This document shows, one piece after another, positions 1 to 6,297 of a stretch of 7,821 nt of DNA. The DNA is taken from assembly GCA_050743385.1 (NCBI GenBank), contig JBOGFJ010000185.1:1-7821 (forward strand), in the 5' to 3' direction. Each line of letters begins with the position of its first letter. The stretch's first letter is position 1. The notes below the pieces were generated by a model. It worked only from the letters and a program-made list of their open reading frames with translations, ran no database searches and was not told the DNA's origin. This DNA is from JACDBD01 sp050743385. GTDB lineage: Bacteria > Actinomycetota > Acidimicrobiia > IMCC26256 > JACDBD01. The position numbers and the translations under genes were made by a program.

Positions 1-60
1 CTCCAGGAGGGACTGGCGGCCTTCGGCGAGAAGCGCACCCCGCGTTTCGAGGGCCGCTGA
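1..60 (+). CDS. C-terminal tail of a probable enoyl-CoA hydratase/isomerase (partial, 5' end outside window)
   Basis: The first frame is open from base 1 to a TGA at 58-60 and gives 19 residues ending EKRTPRFEGR. A tail of the form 'EGLAAFGEKRxPxFxGR' is very typical of the extreme C-terminus of crotonase-fold enoyl-CoA hydratases, which hydrate trans-2-enoyl-CoA in fatty-acid beta-oxidation and related acyl-CoA pathways. No catalytic residues lie in the visible part, so the call rests only on this tail and on the reading frame being used to a stop just before the next gene. It is 57 bases upstream of the DUF2231 gene on the same strand and may be co-transcribed with it, though no functional link is evident. 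It could be any crotonase-superfamily member. Confidence 0.55.
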   Translation, partial: LQEGLAAFGEKRTPRFEGR

Positions 61-106
61 CAGATCTTCCGCCGTCGGGCATGCTTTCTCCAGCGGAACA
101 GGGACC

Positions 107-112
107 AGGAGG
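107..112 (+). promoter_or_regulatory. Strong Shine-Dalgarno sequence
   Basis: AGGAGG sits 5 nt upstream of the ATG at 118. It is a full-consensus ribosome binding site and fixes the start of the DUF2231 gene. It contrasts with the genes at 1980, 3718, 4599 and 7227, none of which has a clear one. Confidence 0.75.
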
Positions 113-117
113 TCGCC

Positions 118-699
118 ATGCCACGACGGTTCTCGATCCGGCCGACGCTCACGCTACGGGGCCGTTCGTTCAAGGGGCTCCGGGGCTTCTCGGGTAAGCC
201 GTTCCACCCGCCGCTCACCGACTTTCCGGTGGCGGCGTACATCCTGGCGATGGTGTTCGACGTGATCTCGATCGTCGCCGGCGACGACTCGACCCTCGGA
301 CGCGAGTTCTTCGTGTCGGCCACGCACGTGGTCATCGCCGGCGCGGCCGTGTCGCTGCTGACGGCGGCCACGGGCTTCTGGGACTGGCTGCGGTCCACCG
401 AGCCGGGCACACAGGCACGGCGCACGGCCAACTGGCACATGGCGGTGATGATCACGGTGACGCTGATCGTGCTGGCCGACATCGCCGTTCGGTTGGCGCA
501 GTGGGACGACGGCGCCACCAGCGCGGCGGTGCTCGCGCTCTCGGTCGCAGCCGGATTGCTGGTCGGCTTCGGCTCTGCCTTCGGTGGCGCGCTCGTGTTC
601 GAGTACGGGTTCAACGTGGACACCGCCGGCGACAGCCCGGTGTGGCACAAGTCGGAGCGGGACGTGCTCCCCGGCGAGCAGCCCGCTCCCTCCCCGTAG
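118..699 (+). CDS. DUF2231 family integral membrane protein, 193 aa
   Basis: This is a predicted inner-membrane protein of the DUF2231 family, whose biochemical role is not established. The family signature is visible: HPPLTDFP at residues 30-37, where the family usually has HPxxVHFP-like sequence, leads into the first helix. Four hydrophobic segments follow at about 36-53, 66-86, 108-127 and 135-160. The segment GFWDW at 86-90 and His107 at the start of helix 3 match conserved positions. The N-terminus is basic (PRR, RGR) and the C-terminus is short, polar and Pro-rich, consistent with soluble tails. The start is secure because AGGAGG lies 5 nt upstream. The TAG stop at 697-699 is one base from the stop of the convergent glycosyltransferase gene. 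Some DUF2231 proteins are associated with heme or redox functions, but nothing here proves that. Confidence 0.85.
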   Translation: MPRRFSIRPTLTLRGRSFKGLRGFSGKPFHPPLTDFPVAAYILAMVFDVISIVAGDDSTLGREFFVSATHVVIAGAAVSLLTAATGFWDWLRSTEPGTQARRTANWHMAVMITVTLIVLADIAVRLAQWDDGATSAAVLALSVAAGLLVGFGSAFGGALVFEYGFNVDTAGDSPVWHKSERDVLPGEQPAPSP

Positions 700-700
700 A

Positions 701-1882
701 TCAGTCGCCCGGCGGTCGCTCGCTCGCCTGGTGGGCGGCGAGCGTGCGATCGACGTGCGCGAGCATCTCGTCGACGCGTTCCTCCCAGGTTGCCGCGGGT
801 GGTTCGGCCGGGCCGCGTCCCTTGACGATCGCACGGTCGAGCGCGGCGAGGAACTCGTCGGTCCCCGCGGCGAGCTCCACTCTCGGTGCCAACGCCCTGA
901 CTTCAGGGATGTCGACGGAGACCACGGGCAGCCCGTAGGCGAGGTACTCGTGCACCTTCAACGGACTCGAGACTTCGATGGCAGGAGTCAGCCGATAGGG
1001 CACGATGGCAGCGTCGAACGACGCGAGGAACCCATGGACCTCGTCGTAGTCACGTTCACCCGCGAGGACCACGTTGGGCATCGCCCGCAACCCGGAAAGC
1101 GGCACGCGCGCGGGTCCGACCATGACGAACGACCATCGGGGCCGCGCGCGTGCCAGCTCGGTCACCAGCTCGAGATCGGTGAACTCGGTGATGCTGCCGA
1201 CGAAGCCGACGGTGGGGTGCCGGTCGGCGTCAGCGTCGGGATTCGGCGGCGACGCGTCCCTCGCCCGGGGCGCACCGTGGGGCAGTACCACCGCGTTGGG
1301 GCGCGCCGCGGTGCGCCGCCGCAGGAGCTCGGCCGAAGCGACGAACACGAGATCAGCCGCCGTCAGCATCGTCTCCTCCCACGCTGCCACCCGCCGCCGT
1401 TGGGCAGGGCTGGCACCGACCATGTGTGCCGACGCGTCGTCGGCCCAGTCGTAGACGAGGAGATCGGCGTCGAGCATGCGCGCCACGTCCCTGATGATCG
1501 GCATGGGCAGGTACGTCCAGACGATGCGGGGTCGATCACCGGGCCTTGACCTCAATCGGCGTCGGATCCGGCGAGCGAGGAGAGACCTGGAGAGCGCGCG
1601 GACCCAAGGCCAGTGCTGCAGCGATGGGACGAGCGGCGCGTCGACGACGATCCGCGGCGCGACCTCGTGACCGTGCACCGGAGCCGAGGCCCAGGCCCAC
1701 CGTTGCACCTTGGCTGCGACCCGCCGCAGCTCGCCGAGATGAGGAAGGCGGGTGCCCAGGTTCTCGACGAAGAGGACGTTGGCGCCCCGTCGTGCCAGCT
1801 CGGTCGCGACCCAGTGCGGCCGCTGACGGTGGGAGCTCCACTCCTTGCTGGCGAAGAACACCACGTCGAAGGGGAGATCCAT
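701..1882 (-). CDS. GT-B fold glycosyltransferase, GT4 / TuaH-like, 393 aa
   Basis: This is a probable cytoplasmic sugar transferase using a nucleotide-sugar donor in surface polysaccharide or glycolipid assembly. The N-terminal Rossmann half (about residues 1-185) opens with SSHRQRPHWVATELARRG near 16-33 and LFVEN near 37-41, matching the 'RPxxLAxELARRGHxVLyVe' start of TuaH-like GT4 enzymes. YDWADDASAH at 144-153 corresponds to their conserved 'YDxxDD' segment. The C-terminal donor-binding half has GFVGSITEFTDLELV at 226-240, SFVMVGP at 251-257, and the EX7E-type region SSPLKVHEYLAYGLPVVS at 305-322. The length is normal for the family and there are no membrane helices. The ATG at 1880-1882 has GAGAGG 3 nt upstream. 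The gene is divergent from the tandem GT2 gene across about 97 bases and convergent with DUF2231. The exact sugar and acceptor cannot be read from sequence. Confidence 0.85.
   Translation of the reverse strand: MDLPFDVVFFASKEWSSHRQRPHWVATELARRGANVLFVENLGTRLPHLGELRRVAAKVQRWAWASAPVHGHEVAPRIVVDAPLVPSLQHWPWVRALSRSLLARRIRRRLRSRPGDRPRIVWTYLPMPIIRDVARMLDADLLVYDWADDASAHMVGASPAQRRRVAAWEETMLTAADLVFVASAELLRRRTAARPNAVVLPHGAPRARDASPPNPDADADRHPTVGFVGSITEFTDLELVTELARARPRWSFVMVGPARVPLSGLRAMPNVVLAGERDYDEVHGFLASFDAAIVPYRLTPAIEVSSPLKVHEYLAYGLPVVSVDIPEVRALAPRVELAAGTDEFLAALDRAIVKGRGPAEPPAATWEERVDEMLAHVDRTLAAHQASERPPGD
721..744 (+). terminator. Possible hairpin terminator downstream of the DUF2231 gene
   Basis: A perfect 8-bp inverted repeat (CGCTCGCC at 721-728, GGCGAGCG at 737-744) with an 8-nt loop begins 22 nt after the DUF2231 stop. 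It lies inside the last codons of the opposing glycosyltransferase gene, since the two stops are only one base apart. There is no T-tract after the stem, so intrinsic termination is uncertain, and the repeat could be chance in GC-rich coding sequence. Confidence 0.25.
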
Positions 1883-1979
1883 AGGCCTCTCGGGATGCTA
1901 CAAGCGCCCGCGTCCGAGCCCCCTTGTACCCTCCGCGCATGGCCACCGTCGTCTCGGCTGTCGACCGCCCCGGATACGT
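1883..1979. promoter_or_regulatory. Divergent promoter region with short inverted repeat
   Basis: This intergenic stretch separates the minus-strand GT4 gene from the plus-strand tandem GT2 gene. On the plus strand TACCCT (1927-1932) has the TANNNT form of an actinobacterial -10 box and lies 6 nt before an ATG at 1939. On the minus strand TAGCAT (complement of 1895-1900) is a similar box 12 nt before the GT4 ATG. Each box overlaps one half of an inverted repeat, TACAAG (1899-1904) and CTTGTA (1923-1928), which have an 18-nt spacer. No good -35 hexamers were found. The promoter calls rest only on motif form and position. Confidence 0.35.
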
Positions 1980-1983
1980 GTGA
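1939..1983 (+). CDS. Possible 14-codon leader ORF coupled to the tandem GT2 gene
   Basis: ATG at 1939 opens a short frame encoding MATVVSAVDRPGYV and ending at TGA 1981-1983. The first base of the putative GT2 start GTG (1980-1982) overlaps this frame in the classical GTGA arrangement used for translational coupling. TACCCT lies 6 nt upstream of the ATG, the spacing expected for a leaderless transcript beginning at the ATG. Neither this ATG nor the GTG has a Shine-Dalgarno sequence. Alternatives are pure chance, or that this is the true N-terminus of the GT2 protein separated from the rest by a frameshift or sequencing error. The peptide itself has no recognisable function. Confidence 0.25.
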   Translation: MATVVSAVDRPGYV

Positions 1984-3695
1984 CTGCGACGGTGTCGGTG
2001 AAGCCCACATCCCGCCCCCTGCTCGCATGCCTCCTTCCTGTTCGGAACGGCGCCGCCCACATCGGTGGCTGGATCGAGTCGGTCGAGAGGTTCGCCGATG
2101 TCGTGGTTGCGCTCGACGACGGCAGCACGGACGACACTGGCGAGCGCCTGGCGGCCAGCCCCGTCGTCGCCCGCCTGCTCGACAACCCCGCGCGCCCGAC
2201 GTACCGGGGCTGGAACGACGCCCACAACCGGAGCCGCCTGCTCGACGCGGCCGCGTCCCTCGACCCCCGATGGGTGATGTTCCTCGACGCCGATGAGCGC
2301 ATCCCGCCCGACGATGCTGCTGCCTTGCGCAGCTTCCTCGAGAACGATGCCGACCCGGACGACGCCTACCTGTTCAGGGTCTACCGGATGATCGACGATC
2401 TGGCCCACTACGACCAGGCGCATCTTTGGGTTGGTCGATTGTTCGCCTACCGATCGGGGCTCCGGCTGCCCGACCAGGCTCTGCACCTCGTGCCGCTCCC
2501 CACGTCGATCCCTGTGAGTCGCCGGCGCCGCACCACCATCCGCATCCAGCACCTCGGGAGCCTGAACGACGAGGAGCGGCGAGCTCGGTTCGAGAAGTAT
2601 CGGGAGGCCGACCCTGATCGCACACAGCAGGCCGAGTACTCGAGCCTGTTGGCACCGGCCGGTCGGGTGAGGGCTTGGTGGCCGCGCTCACGTCACCTCC
2701 CCGTGCTCGCCCACGATCCGGTTCCCGATCCGCCCGGCACCGTCGGCAACGCGGATCCGTTCCTCTCCGTCGTCGTCATCGCGCAGGACGACGAAGCGCG
2801 GATCGAGCAGGTCGTGCGGGCCATCTCGACTCAGGAATGCGCCGAGAGCTTCGAGATCATCGTCGTGACCAGCGGTCGCGATCGCACCGCCGCCATCGTG
2901 CGAGACCGCTTCCCTCACGTCGACGTCGTCGCGCTCGACCATGCGGCGCTGCCGGGTGAGGCAAGGAACGCCGGGCTCCGCCGGGCTCGAGGCCGGTACG
3001 TCACGTTTCCCGGGTCCCACGTCCAGGTCCAACCGGGAAGCCTCGCCGCGCAGAATCGCGCTCACGGGCGCGGGTACGCGATGGTCATGGGCTCGATGCT
3101 CAACGGCACCCAGACCAAGGCGGGTTGGGCGTCGTACTTCCTTGACCATTCCAGCGCACTTCCCAACCGTCCTTCACAACCCCTCTCCGTCGCACCCGCT
3201 CGCTGCTCGTACCTGCGCGAAGCGCTCCTGGAGCTCGGTGGCTTCCCCGAAGACCTGCGCGCCGGCGAAGACACCGTCTGCAACATCGAGCTCTTCGAGC
3301 GCGGCTACAGCGCTTGCCGCGCGCAAGACATGATCTTTGTACATCGAAGCCCATGCTCAACGATTCGAACGCTCATCGCCCACCACTTCGTACGCGGGAA
3401 GGCCATGGGGCGAATTCTCTTCGACGACGCGGTGAGCCGAGGGCGTCTTTCAAGCCGACGCGTGGTGCGGTTCGTCCTCTACGTCAGCACGGCAGCTCGG
3501 CTGGTGAGGACATCCGGCTTCGTTCTTGCGTGGGGTGCCGGGCTCCGTGGCCTGTACGTGCGCACCTTCCCGCTGGTCGTGCTCGCCGCCACCAGCTCGT
3601 GGCTGGGTGGGTGCTCGGAGCTGGCCCGCCTGCGCATACGCGTGGGCCGCAGAAAGCGGTCCACTGATCGCAAGCACGGAGGGGGCCGGTGGTGA
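1980..3695 (+). CDS. Tandem-domain family 2 glycosyltransferase (active GT2 plus degenerate GT2-like domain), 571 aa
   Basis: Numbering is from GTG 1980. Domain 1 (about 10-225) is a GT-A GT2 fold: LLPVRNGAAHIGGWIES near 18-34, DDGSTDD at 46-52 and FLDADER at 101-107, whose DAD is the metal/nucleotide-sugar motif. HLGSLNDEERRARFEKY follows near 191-207. Domain 2 (about 261-485) starts LSVVVIAQDD and contains PGEARNAGLRRARGRYV, but where GT2 enzymes have a DxD it reads FPGSHV (343-348). AGEDT at 428-432 resembles the catalytic-acid region. The C-terminal part (about 495-547) is hydrophobic and could associate with the membrane, and the tail is basic. The start is uncertain: an in-frame TTG at 1845 would overlap the divergent gene, and GTGs at 1992 and 1998 are also possible. 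The gene is followed after 22 nt by a sulfotransferase, suggesting an operon for a surface glycan. Sugar specificity is unknown. Confidence 0.82.
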   Translation: MTATVSVKPTSRPLLACLLPVRNGAAHIGGWIESVERFADVVVALDDGSTDDTGERLAASPVVARLLDNPARPTYRGWNDAHNRSRLLDAAASLDPRWVMFLDADERIPPDDAAALRSFLENDADPDDAYLFRVYRMIDDLAHYDQAHLWVGRLFAYRSGLRLPDQALHLVPLPTSIPVSRRRRTTIRIQHLGSLNDEERRARFEKYREADPDRTQQAEYSSLLAPAGRVRAWWPRSRHLPVLAHDPVPDPPGTVGNADPFLSVVVIAQDDEARIEQVVRAISTQECAESFEIIVVTSGRDRTAAIVRDRFPHVDVVALDHAALPGEARNAGLRRARGRYVTFPGSHVQVQPGSLAAQNRAHGRGYAMVMGSMLNGTQTKAGWASYFLDHSSALPNRPSQPLSVAPARCSYLREALLELGGFPEDLRAGEDTVCNIELFERGYSACRAQDMIFVHRSPCSTIRTLIAHHFVRGKAMGRILFDDAVSRGRLSSRRVVRFVLYVSTAARLVRTSGFVLAWGAGLRGLYVRTFPLVVLAATSSWLGGCSELARLRIRVGRRKRSTDRKHGGGRW

Positions 3696-3717
3696 GCATT
3701 GAGTAGCGTCCAGCGTC

Positions 3718-4590
3718 ATGGGCGCGCTGTCTGACGACGCCGAGCGCTTCTTCGCCCTGGATCTGCCGCCGGTGTTCGTGGTGGGTGCGGCGCGGTCGGG
3801 TACGACGTGGGTCTACGACGTCCTCGCCGCGCACCCGCAGGTCGCCGGAGTGTTCGAGTCCTTCCTCTTCACCACGGGACGCGGGATCGGCGGGCTGGTC
3901 AGCCTGATCGACCGACCGGGGTCCCCAGCCGGGATGAGGCGGTTCGTCCCCACTGACGACCTGGTTCGAGAAGCGCGCCAGTTCGCGGCTGGCCTGCTCG
4001 GGCGCAGCGTGGTGCCCGGCCGCGCTGTGCTGGTCGAGAAGTCCGGTACGCATGCATGCTCGATGCACGGCATCTGGCGCCTGTTCCCCGACGCCCGCTT
4101 CGTCCACGTGTTGCGCGACGGTCGCGACGTCGTCGTCTCCGCCCTCGCTGCCCAACGAAGCTGGGCGCCGACGTGGCCGCGGTCCACCTACCGCGCTGCC
4201 CGCGAGTGGGTCGTAAACGCGCAGTCTGCGACCGACAGCGGCGCAGCCCGGCCAGACCAGTTTCTCGAGATTCGCTACGAGAACCTGCGCGCTGACGCTG
4301 CCGCGGGCTACCGGACCCTCTACGACTTCTGCGGCCTGCCATTCGATGACGGCCTTCTCGCCGAGGTGGTCGATCGTAACGACTTCGACCGGCATCACGC
4401 GGGCGGGGAGGACGAGTTCCGCCGCGGCGGGCGCGTGGGCGACTGGCGGACGCGCTTCAGCCGGGCCGATGTCGTGCAGTTCTCCGCCGCTGCCGGCCGG
4501 ACGCTGGTCCGGCTCGGTTACGAGCCCGACCACCGGTGGGCAGTCCGCCGATTCGCCATCGGCGGCTGGGCGAGCGGCGGGGTAAGATAG
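3718..4590 (+). CDS. PAPS-dependent sulfotransferase, 290 aa
   Basis: This protein probably transfers sulfate from 3'-phosphoadenylyl sulfate (PAPS) to a hydroxyl or amine on a glycan, lipid or small molecule. The family landmarks appear in order. The 5'-phosphosulfate-binding loop is VVGAARSGTTWVYDVL at residues 21-36. VEKSGTH at 106-112 follows. The 3'-phosphate-binding segment is FVHVLRDGRDVVVSAL at 128-143. IRYENLRAD is at 185-193, and FRRGGRVGDWR at 234-244 corresponds to the C-terminal 'KGxxGDWK' PAPS motif. The length is typical and no membrane segment or signal peptide is present, so it is likely cytoplasmic. The ATG lies 22 nt after the upstream gene with no clear Shine-Dalgarno sequence, so reinitiation or coupling is plausible. 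The stop is 8 nt before the TTG start of the next gene. Lying between two glycosyltransferase-related genes, it most likely sulfates the product of this locus, but the acceptor is not visible in the sequence. Confidence 0.9.
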   Translation: MGALSDDAERFFALDLPPVFVVGAARSGTTWVYDVLAAHPQVAGVFESFLFTTGRGIGGLVSLIDRPGSPAGMRRFVPTDDLVREARQFAAGLLGRSVVPGRAVLVEKSGTHACSMHGIWRLFPDARFVHVLRDGRDVVVSALAAQRSWAPTWPRSTYRAAREWVVNAQSATDSGAARPDQFLEIRYENLRADAAAGYRTLYDFCGLPFDDGLLAEVVDRNDFDRHHAGGEDEFRRGGRVGDWRTRFSRADVVQFSAAAGRTLVRLGYEPDHRWAVRRFAIGGWASGGVR

Positions 4591-4598
4591 ACCTCCTC

Positions 4599-6275
4599 TT
4601 GGAACTCGCGTCTCGACGGATCGCGCTCTCGATCGTCGTCCTCGCCGACGACGCGGTAGCCCTGGCGGAGACGCTGGAGTCGATCGAGGGCCAGGACACC
4701 CCGGAGCTGATCGAGACCATCGTGGTGCTGAGGCCCGGCGTCGACGCGCACGACCTCCTTACGGGGCGCTTCCCCGGAATCCGGTATATCGAGGCCGACG
4801 GCTCTTGGTCGTCGGGGGTTGCTCGGAATGCGGGTGCGGCTGTGGCAGAGGGCGACGTTGTCGCGTTTCTCGAGCCGCGATCGCGTGTGCTGCCGGGATG
4901 GGTTCGAGCACGGCTCGACAGCCACCGTCGCGGTCACTCCGTTGTGGCCGGTGCGGTCCGCCCCGCGAAATGGTGTTCGCCCGCCACACTCGGCCTCCAC
5001 TACCTGACCGCGGCGGCCAACCTCGCCACCCGCCCTTCCGGTGCCGCCGCGATCGACGACCACGTCCGGGAGTCGTCGTTCGCCCGCGCCGCGCTCGAGC
5101 GGATCGGCGCCTTCGCCGAGCACCCGGGCGCGGACCCGGAACTGGCGATGATCGCGCGGGCCGGCCAACTGGGATACGAGGTCTGGTTCAACCCATCGAT
5201 CGTGGTCGAGCGTTCGCGGCCCTGCACCACGTTCGAGCTCCTACGGCTCCAACACCGCCGGGGTGCACAGGCATTCTTCGGCTCGGACGGCGCCCGTGAC
5301 CGCGGTGCGAGCTCATTGCGCTCGATCATGACCGACGCCTGGCGATGGAGCGGGTATCGGCGCTGGAAGGTCGTCTTGGCCTCACCGTGGATCGCCGCCG
5401 GCGCCTGGGCACGCCGGATCGGATGGGCCCGGGCGCGCGCCGCGACGCCCCCCGGCCGCCGGACCGAGATCGGCCTCTCCTATCCGACGTCGGCGCGCAA
5501 CGAGCCCCGTTACGGCTACGCCCGTCGATCGCACACGCAACTGGAAGAGTTGCTCGCGAAGCATGTACCGACCTACCGGGCCGCGTTGGCCCGTATCGCG
5601 ACCTACGCGGCTGATCTCGCCGCCATCCCTGCGAGGGGACCCGCAGCACACTGGGACAACCCTTGGATCACAGGGCTCGACGCCGCGAGCCTGTACGCGT
5701 TCCTCCGAGATAGGCGACCGGCGCGCTATATCGAGGTCGGGTCGGGACACTCGACCTGGTTTGCGGCTCGCGCCCGTGTCGACGGATCACTCGCAACGGA
5801 CATCATCTCCATCGATCCGTCACCGCGGCGCGACGTCGTCGAAGTGTGCGATGCGTTGATGTGCACGCCGCTCGAGGATGCCGACCTATCGATATTCGAC
5901 GACTTGCAGGCGGGCGACCTCGTCTTCATCGACAGCTCTCATCGCGTGTTCATGAACTCCGACGTGGTTGCGTTCTATCTCGATGTACTACCGCGCCTGC
6001 GGTCCGGAGTTCTGGTCGGTGTCCACGACATCTACTGGCCCGACGACTACCCCTCGCATCTCGCTCCTGCCTACCTCTCCGAGCAGTACCTCCTCGGGGC
6101 CTACCTGCTGGCCGAGACACCGTGGATCCGGCCCGTCTTCGCCTGTCACTTCGTGACGACGCGCCCCGAGCTCCGCGATGCGGTCGACGCAGTATGGGCC
6201 GGCGGGGGAATGCCGGCGGTCGACCGCGGCGGCTCGGCGTTCTGGTTCGCCGTCGATCACGAACGCGCCGGCTGA
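4599..6275 (+). CDS. Fusion of a degenerate GT2-like domain and a class I SAM methyltransferase domain, about 558 aa
   Basis: Numbering is from TTG 4599. The N-terminal half (about 9-245) is a GT2-like fold: LSIVVLADD near 10-18, then GSWSSGVARNAGAAVAEGD near 68-86. The expected DxD is replaced by FLEPRSRV (90-97), and HPGADPELAM (175-184) stands at the catalytic-acid region. The middle (about 246-295) is Trp- and Arg-rich. The C-terminal half carries YIEVGSGHSTWFAARA (377-392, SAM-binding motif I), SIDPSPRRD (404-412), DLVFIDSSHRVFMNSD (440-455) and VHDIYWPDDYP (475-485), typical of a methyltransferase-24-like class I SAM domain. The start is debatable. A GTG at 4536 would overlap the sulfotransferase by 55 bases and add an Arg-rich stretch that looks like out-of-frame shadow. 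TTG 4599 leaves an 8-nt gap, as in an operon. The enzyme probably methylates, and perhaps scaffolds, the same glycan; donor sugar use is doubtful. Confidence 0.8.
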   Translation: MELASRRIALSIVVLADDAVALAETLESIEGQDTPELIETIVVLRPGVDAHDLLTGRFPGIRYIEADGSWSSGVARNAGAAVAEGDVVAFLEPRSRVLPGWVRARLDSHRRGHSVVAGAVRPAKWCSPATLGLHYLTAAANLATRPSGAAAIDDHVRESSFARAALERIGAFAEHPGADPELAMIARAGQLGYEVWFNPSIVVERSRPCTTFELLRLQHRRGAQAFFGSDGARDRGASSLRSIMTDAWRWSGYRRWKVVLASPWIAAGAWARRIGWARARAATPPGRRTEIGLSYPTSARNEPRYGYARRSHTQLEELLAKHVPTYRAALARIATYAADLAAIPARGPAAHWDNPWITGLDAASLYAFLRDRRPARYIEVGSGHSTWFAARARVDGSLATDIISIDPSPRRDVVEVCDALMCTPLEDADLSIFDDLQAGDLVFIDSSHRVFMNSDVVAFYLDVLPRLRSGVLVGVHDIYWPDDYPSHLAPAYLSEQYLLGAYLLAETPWIRPVFACHFVTTRPELRDAVDAVWAGGGMPAVDRGGSAFWFAVDHERAG

Positions 6276-6291
6276 CGGGCGACCCGTCGGC
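6271..6291. terminator. GC-rich hairpin between convergent genes, candidate bidirectional terminator
   Basis: Bases 6271-6279 pair with 6283-6291 in a 9-bp stem with one G-T wobble and a CGA loop. The stem overlaps the TGA stop of the methyltransferase fusion gene and lies 6 nt from the sortase stop. Position between two convergent genes is where a terminator is expected. There is no T-tract on either side, so it would be a non-canonical GC-hairpin type, as is frequent in actinobacteria. Confidence 0.45.
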
Positions 6292-6297
6292 GCGGCA

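Noticed and set aside
154..834. 226-aa minus-strand open frame antisense to the DUF2231 gene
   Set aside because: Composition is Arg/His/Gly-rich with no domain; it mirrors a gene with a strong ribosome site and clear family motifs. Typical shadow frame of high-GC DNA.
584..1549. 321-aa plus-strand open frame antisense to the GT4 gene
   Set aside because: Low-complexity Arg/Gly/His/Asp composition and no motif, while the opposite strand has clear glycosyltransferase motifs throughout.
1845..1979. TTG-initiated N-terminal extension of the tandem GT2 protein
   Set aside because: It would overlap the divergent GT4 coding region by 38 bases, has no ribosome site, and adds 45 residues with no GT2 features.
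1536..2552. 338-aa minus-strand open frame spanning the divergent promoter
   Set aside because: It crosses two genes with recognisable proteins in other frames and has no domain of its own.
3484..4533. 349-aa minus-strand open frame antisense to the sulfotransferase
   Set aside because: The sulfotransferase frame carries all PAPS-binding motifs; this one is a shadow with no recognisable content.
4591..4598. CCTCCT motif resembling anti-Shine-Dalgarno sequence just before the TTG start
   Set aside because: Six-base match likely by chance; no pairing partner forming a convincing switch hairpin was found nearby.
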